DNA of 64,000 bases, from positions 21,657,270 to 21,721,269 of the forward strand of contig NC_087073.1 in NCBI RefSeq assembly GCF_026151205.1, read 5' to 3'. A model generated the notes under the pieces. It saw only the letters and a program-made list of their open reading frames with translations. It did not search any database and was not told the origin of the DNA. How positions within the stretch are numbered: position 1 is the first letter of the stretch; each line of letters begins with the position of its first letter. Shown piece by piece: positions 61,106-64,000 of this stretch. The position numbers and the translations under genes were made by a program. Source of the DNA: Bolinopsis microptera (lineage: Eukaryota > Ctenophora > Tentaculata > Lobata > Bolinopsidae).

Positions 61106-64000
61106 GTTAGTATACACTACACAGTTAGTATACACTACACAGTTAAGGCATCATGTAGCCGGTGGGCCCGACATGATACGACATATCTCGACACGTCGGG
61201 GTTTGTCAGGGTTTGTCGGCTGTGTCGGGGTTTGTCGAGCCTGGAGGCTTTTTTTTCTTTTTTTTTTCTTTTGAGTCTCCCAACAAAAAGCCGAGACGGA
61301 GTCATCAAGCTTTACGTGGAAAAACACTACACAAGAAGGCCTCATGTAGCCGGTGGCCCCGAGGCAAAACCCCTCGACAAACCCCGTCTGTCGGGGTTTG
61401 TCGAGCCTGGAGGCTACATGATGCCTCAGTTAGTATACACTACACAGTTAGTACACACTACACAGTTAGTATAAACTAGACACAGTTAGTATACACTACA
61501 CAGTTAGTATACACTACACAGTTAGTACACACTACACAGTTAGTATACACTACACAGTTAGTATACTCTACACAGTTAGTATACACTACACAGTTAGTAT
61601 ACACTACACAGTTAGTATACACTACACAGTTAGTATACACTACACAGTTAGTATACACTACACTGTTAGTATACACTACACAGTTAGTATACACTAGACA
61701 CAGTTAGTATACACTACACAGTTAGTATACACTACACAGTTAGTATACACTACACAGTTAGTATACACTACACAGTTAGTATACACTACACAGTTAGTAT
61801 ACACTACACAGTTAGTATACACTACACAGTTAGTATACACTACACAGTTAGTATACACTACACTGTTAGTATACACTACACAGTTAGTATACACTAGACA
61901 CAGTTAGTATACACTACACAGTTAGTATACACTACACAGTTAGTATACACTACACAGTTAGTATACACTACACAGTTAGTATACACTACACAGTTAGTAT
62001 ACACTACACAGTTAGTATACACTACACAGTGAGTATACACTACACAGTTAGTATACACTACACAGTTAGTATACACTACACAGTTAGTATACACTACACA
62101 GTTAGTATACACTACACAGTTAGTATACACTACACAGTTAGTATACACTACACAGTTAGTAAACACTACACAGTTAGTATAGTATACACTACACAGTTAG
62201 TATACACTACACAGTTAGTATACACTACACAGTTAGTAAACACTACACAGTTAGTATACACTACACAGTTAGTATACACTACACAGTTAGTATAAACTAC
62301 ACAGTTAGTATACACTACACAGTTAGTATACACCACACAGTTAGTAAACACTACACAGTTAGTATACACTACACAGTTAGTATACACTACACAGTTAGTA
62401 TACACGACACAGTTAGTATACACTACACAGTTAGTATACACTACACAGTTAGTACACACGACACAGTTAGTATACACTACACAGTTAGTATACACTACAC
62501 AGTTAGTATACACTACACAGTTAGTATACACTACACAGTTAGTATACACTACACAGTTAGTATACACTACACAGTTAGTACACACGACACAGTTAGTATA
62601 CACTACACAGTTAGTAAACACTACACAGTTAGTATACACTACACAGTTAGTAAACACTACACAGTTAGTATACACTACACAGTTAGTATACACTACACAG
62701 TTAATATATACACTAGCTACACAGTTAGTATACACTACACAGTTAGTATACACTACACAGTTAGTATACACTACACAGTTAGTATACACTACACAGTTAG
62801 TATACACTACACAGTTAGTATACACTACACAGTTAGTATACACTACACAGTTAGTATACACTACACAGTTAGTATACACTACACAGTTAGTACACACTAC
62901 ACAGTTAGTATACACTACACAGTTAGTATACACTACACAGTTAGTACACACTACACAGTTAGTATACACTACACAGTTAGTATACACTACACAGTTAGTA
63001 TACACTACACAGTTAGTATACACTACACAGTTAGTATACACTACACAGTTAGTACACACTACACAGTTAGTATACACTACACAGTTAGTATACACTACAC
63101 AGTTAGTATACACTACACAGTTAGTATACACTACACAGTTAGTACACACTACACAGTTAGTATACACTACACAGTTAGTATACACTACACAGTTAGTACA
63201 CACTACACAGTTAGTATACACTACACAGTTAGTACACACTACACAGTTAGTATACACTACACAGTTAGTATACACTACACAGTTAGTATACACTACACAG
63301 TTAGTATACACTACACAGTTAGTATACACTACACAGTTAGTATACACTACACAGTTAGTATACACTACACAGTTAGTATACACTACACAGTTAGTATACA
63401 CTACACAGTTAGTATACACTACACAGTTAGTATACACTACACAGTTAGTATACACTACACAGTTAGTATACACTACACAGTTAGTATACACTACACAGTT
63501 AGTATACACTACACAGTTAGTATACACTACACAGTTAGTATACACTACACAGTTAGTATACACTACACAGTTAGTACACACTACACAGTTAGTATACACT
63601 ACACAGTTAGTATACACTACACAGTTAGTATACACTACACAGTTAGTATACACTACACAGTTAGTATACACTACACAGTTAGTATACACTACACAGTTAG
63701 TATACACTACACAGTTAGTATACACTACACAGTTAGTATACACTACACAGTTAGTAAACACTACACAGTTAGTATACACTACACAGTTAGTATACACTAC
63801 ACAGTTAGTATACACTACACAGTTAGTATACACTACACAGTTAGTATACACTACACAGTTAGTATACACTACACAGTTAGTATACACTACACAGTTAGTA
63901 TACACTACACAGTTAGTATACACTACACAGTTAGTATACACTACACAGTTAGTATACACTACACAGTTAGTACACACTACACAGTTAGTATACACTACAC
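61106..64000. repeat. Minisatellite, 18-base unit, running off the window end
   Basis: The unit AGTTAGTATACACTACAC is repeated with few variants (TACACACTA, TAAACACTA, TACACGACA), about 143 times from 61430 to the window end plus a few copies before the insertion at 61146. Each unit has the palindrome GTATAC. The huge minus-strand frame (VYTNCV repeats) arises only because 18 is divisible by three. It occupies the intron after G alpha exon 4. Confidence 0.98.
61146..61426. mobile_element. 281-base MITE-like insertion inside the 18-base array
   Basis: The element has inverted ends AGGCATCATGTAGCC (61146) and GGCTACATGATGCCT (ending 61426). The flanks read CAGTTA on both sides, compatible with a target duplication, but the array is itself CAGTTA-rich. 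Internally GTCGGGGTTTGTCGAGCCTG is repeated, and CATGTAGCCGGTGG occurs twice, with a T-tract at 61250-61272. Confidence 0.75.

Noticed and set aside
62166-63995. 609-codon minus-strand frame of VYTNCV repeats, and its neighbours
   Set aside because: The 18-base tandem unit is divisible by three, so any frame without a stop stays open; variants fall at random over codon positions.

Overview
This is a eukaryotic, almost certainly animal, nuclear window. It is AT-rich and carries spliced genes with GT/AG introns, tRNA-derived SINE-like repeats, LINE fragments, long foldback elements and many minisatellites. Gene content (TTC7, cytosolic IleRS, CDC123, a GPATCH4-like protein, a BTB/BACK protein, a Gq-type G alpha) is metazoan, but divergence from vertebrate proteins is large. 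I suspect an invertebrate, perhaps a non-bilaterian such as a cnidarian; that placement is a guess. All positions were worked out by eye from reading frames, splice signals and remembered family features.

Bases 1-19,750 are gene-dense, and every recognised gene is on the + strand: the 3' end of TTC7 (96-2714), a complete IARS1 (4899-8995), CDC123 (9379-10673), a small RRM-like protein (11512-12042), a GPATCH4-like protein (13625-16158) and a BTB/BACK protein (16332-19745). Some gaps are very short (173 and 383 bases), and splice-acceptor-like AG sites sit just before some start codons, so shared promoters or trans-splicing are possible. A 33-base minisatellite fills the gap after TTC7.

Bases 19,750-34,000 hold a candidate secreted peptide precursor. 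Its signal-peptide exon is at 22325, two exons with furin/dibasic sites follow, and a probable terminal exon lies 10.5 kb away at 33695. The long intron contains two head-to-head tRNA-Lys(UUU) genes, a remnant of a transposon-associated protein, short inverted-repeat elements and a 1.37 kb near-perfect palindrome. A decayed RecQ-like helicase follows at 34693-36508.

Bases 36,500-55,000 are a repeat island: segmental duplicates, a 3.2 kb element with arms of about 930 bases, a tRNA-headed SINE, a 1.25 kb inverted-repeat element with an internal 23-base minisatellite, and LINE reverse-transcriptase fragments. The last part (55668-61090, continuing off the window) is the 5' half of a Gq-class G alpha gene. 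Its introns carry three minisatellites: a 22-base unit, a 44-base unit containing CACGTG, and an 18-base unit that runs to the window end. TTC7 is known in other animals as part of the PI4K-alpha plasma-membrane scaffold and G alpha q acts on phospholipase C; IARS1 and CDC123 serve translation. Beyond that I see no functional pathway linking the genes.

Several coding regions (IARS1, BTB, RecQ) carry one- or two-base indels in homopolymer or dinucleotide runs. In IARS1 two such indels cancel, which points to consensus errors rather than gene death.
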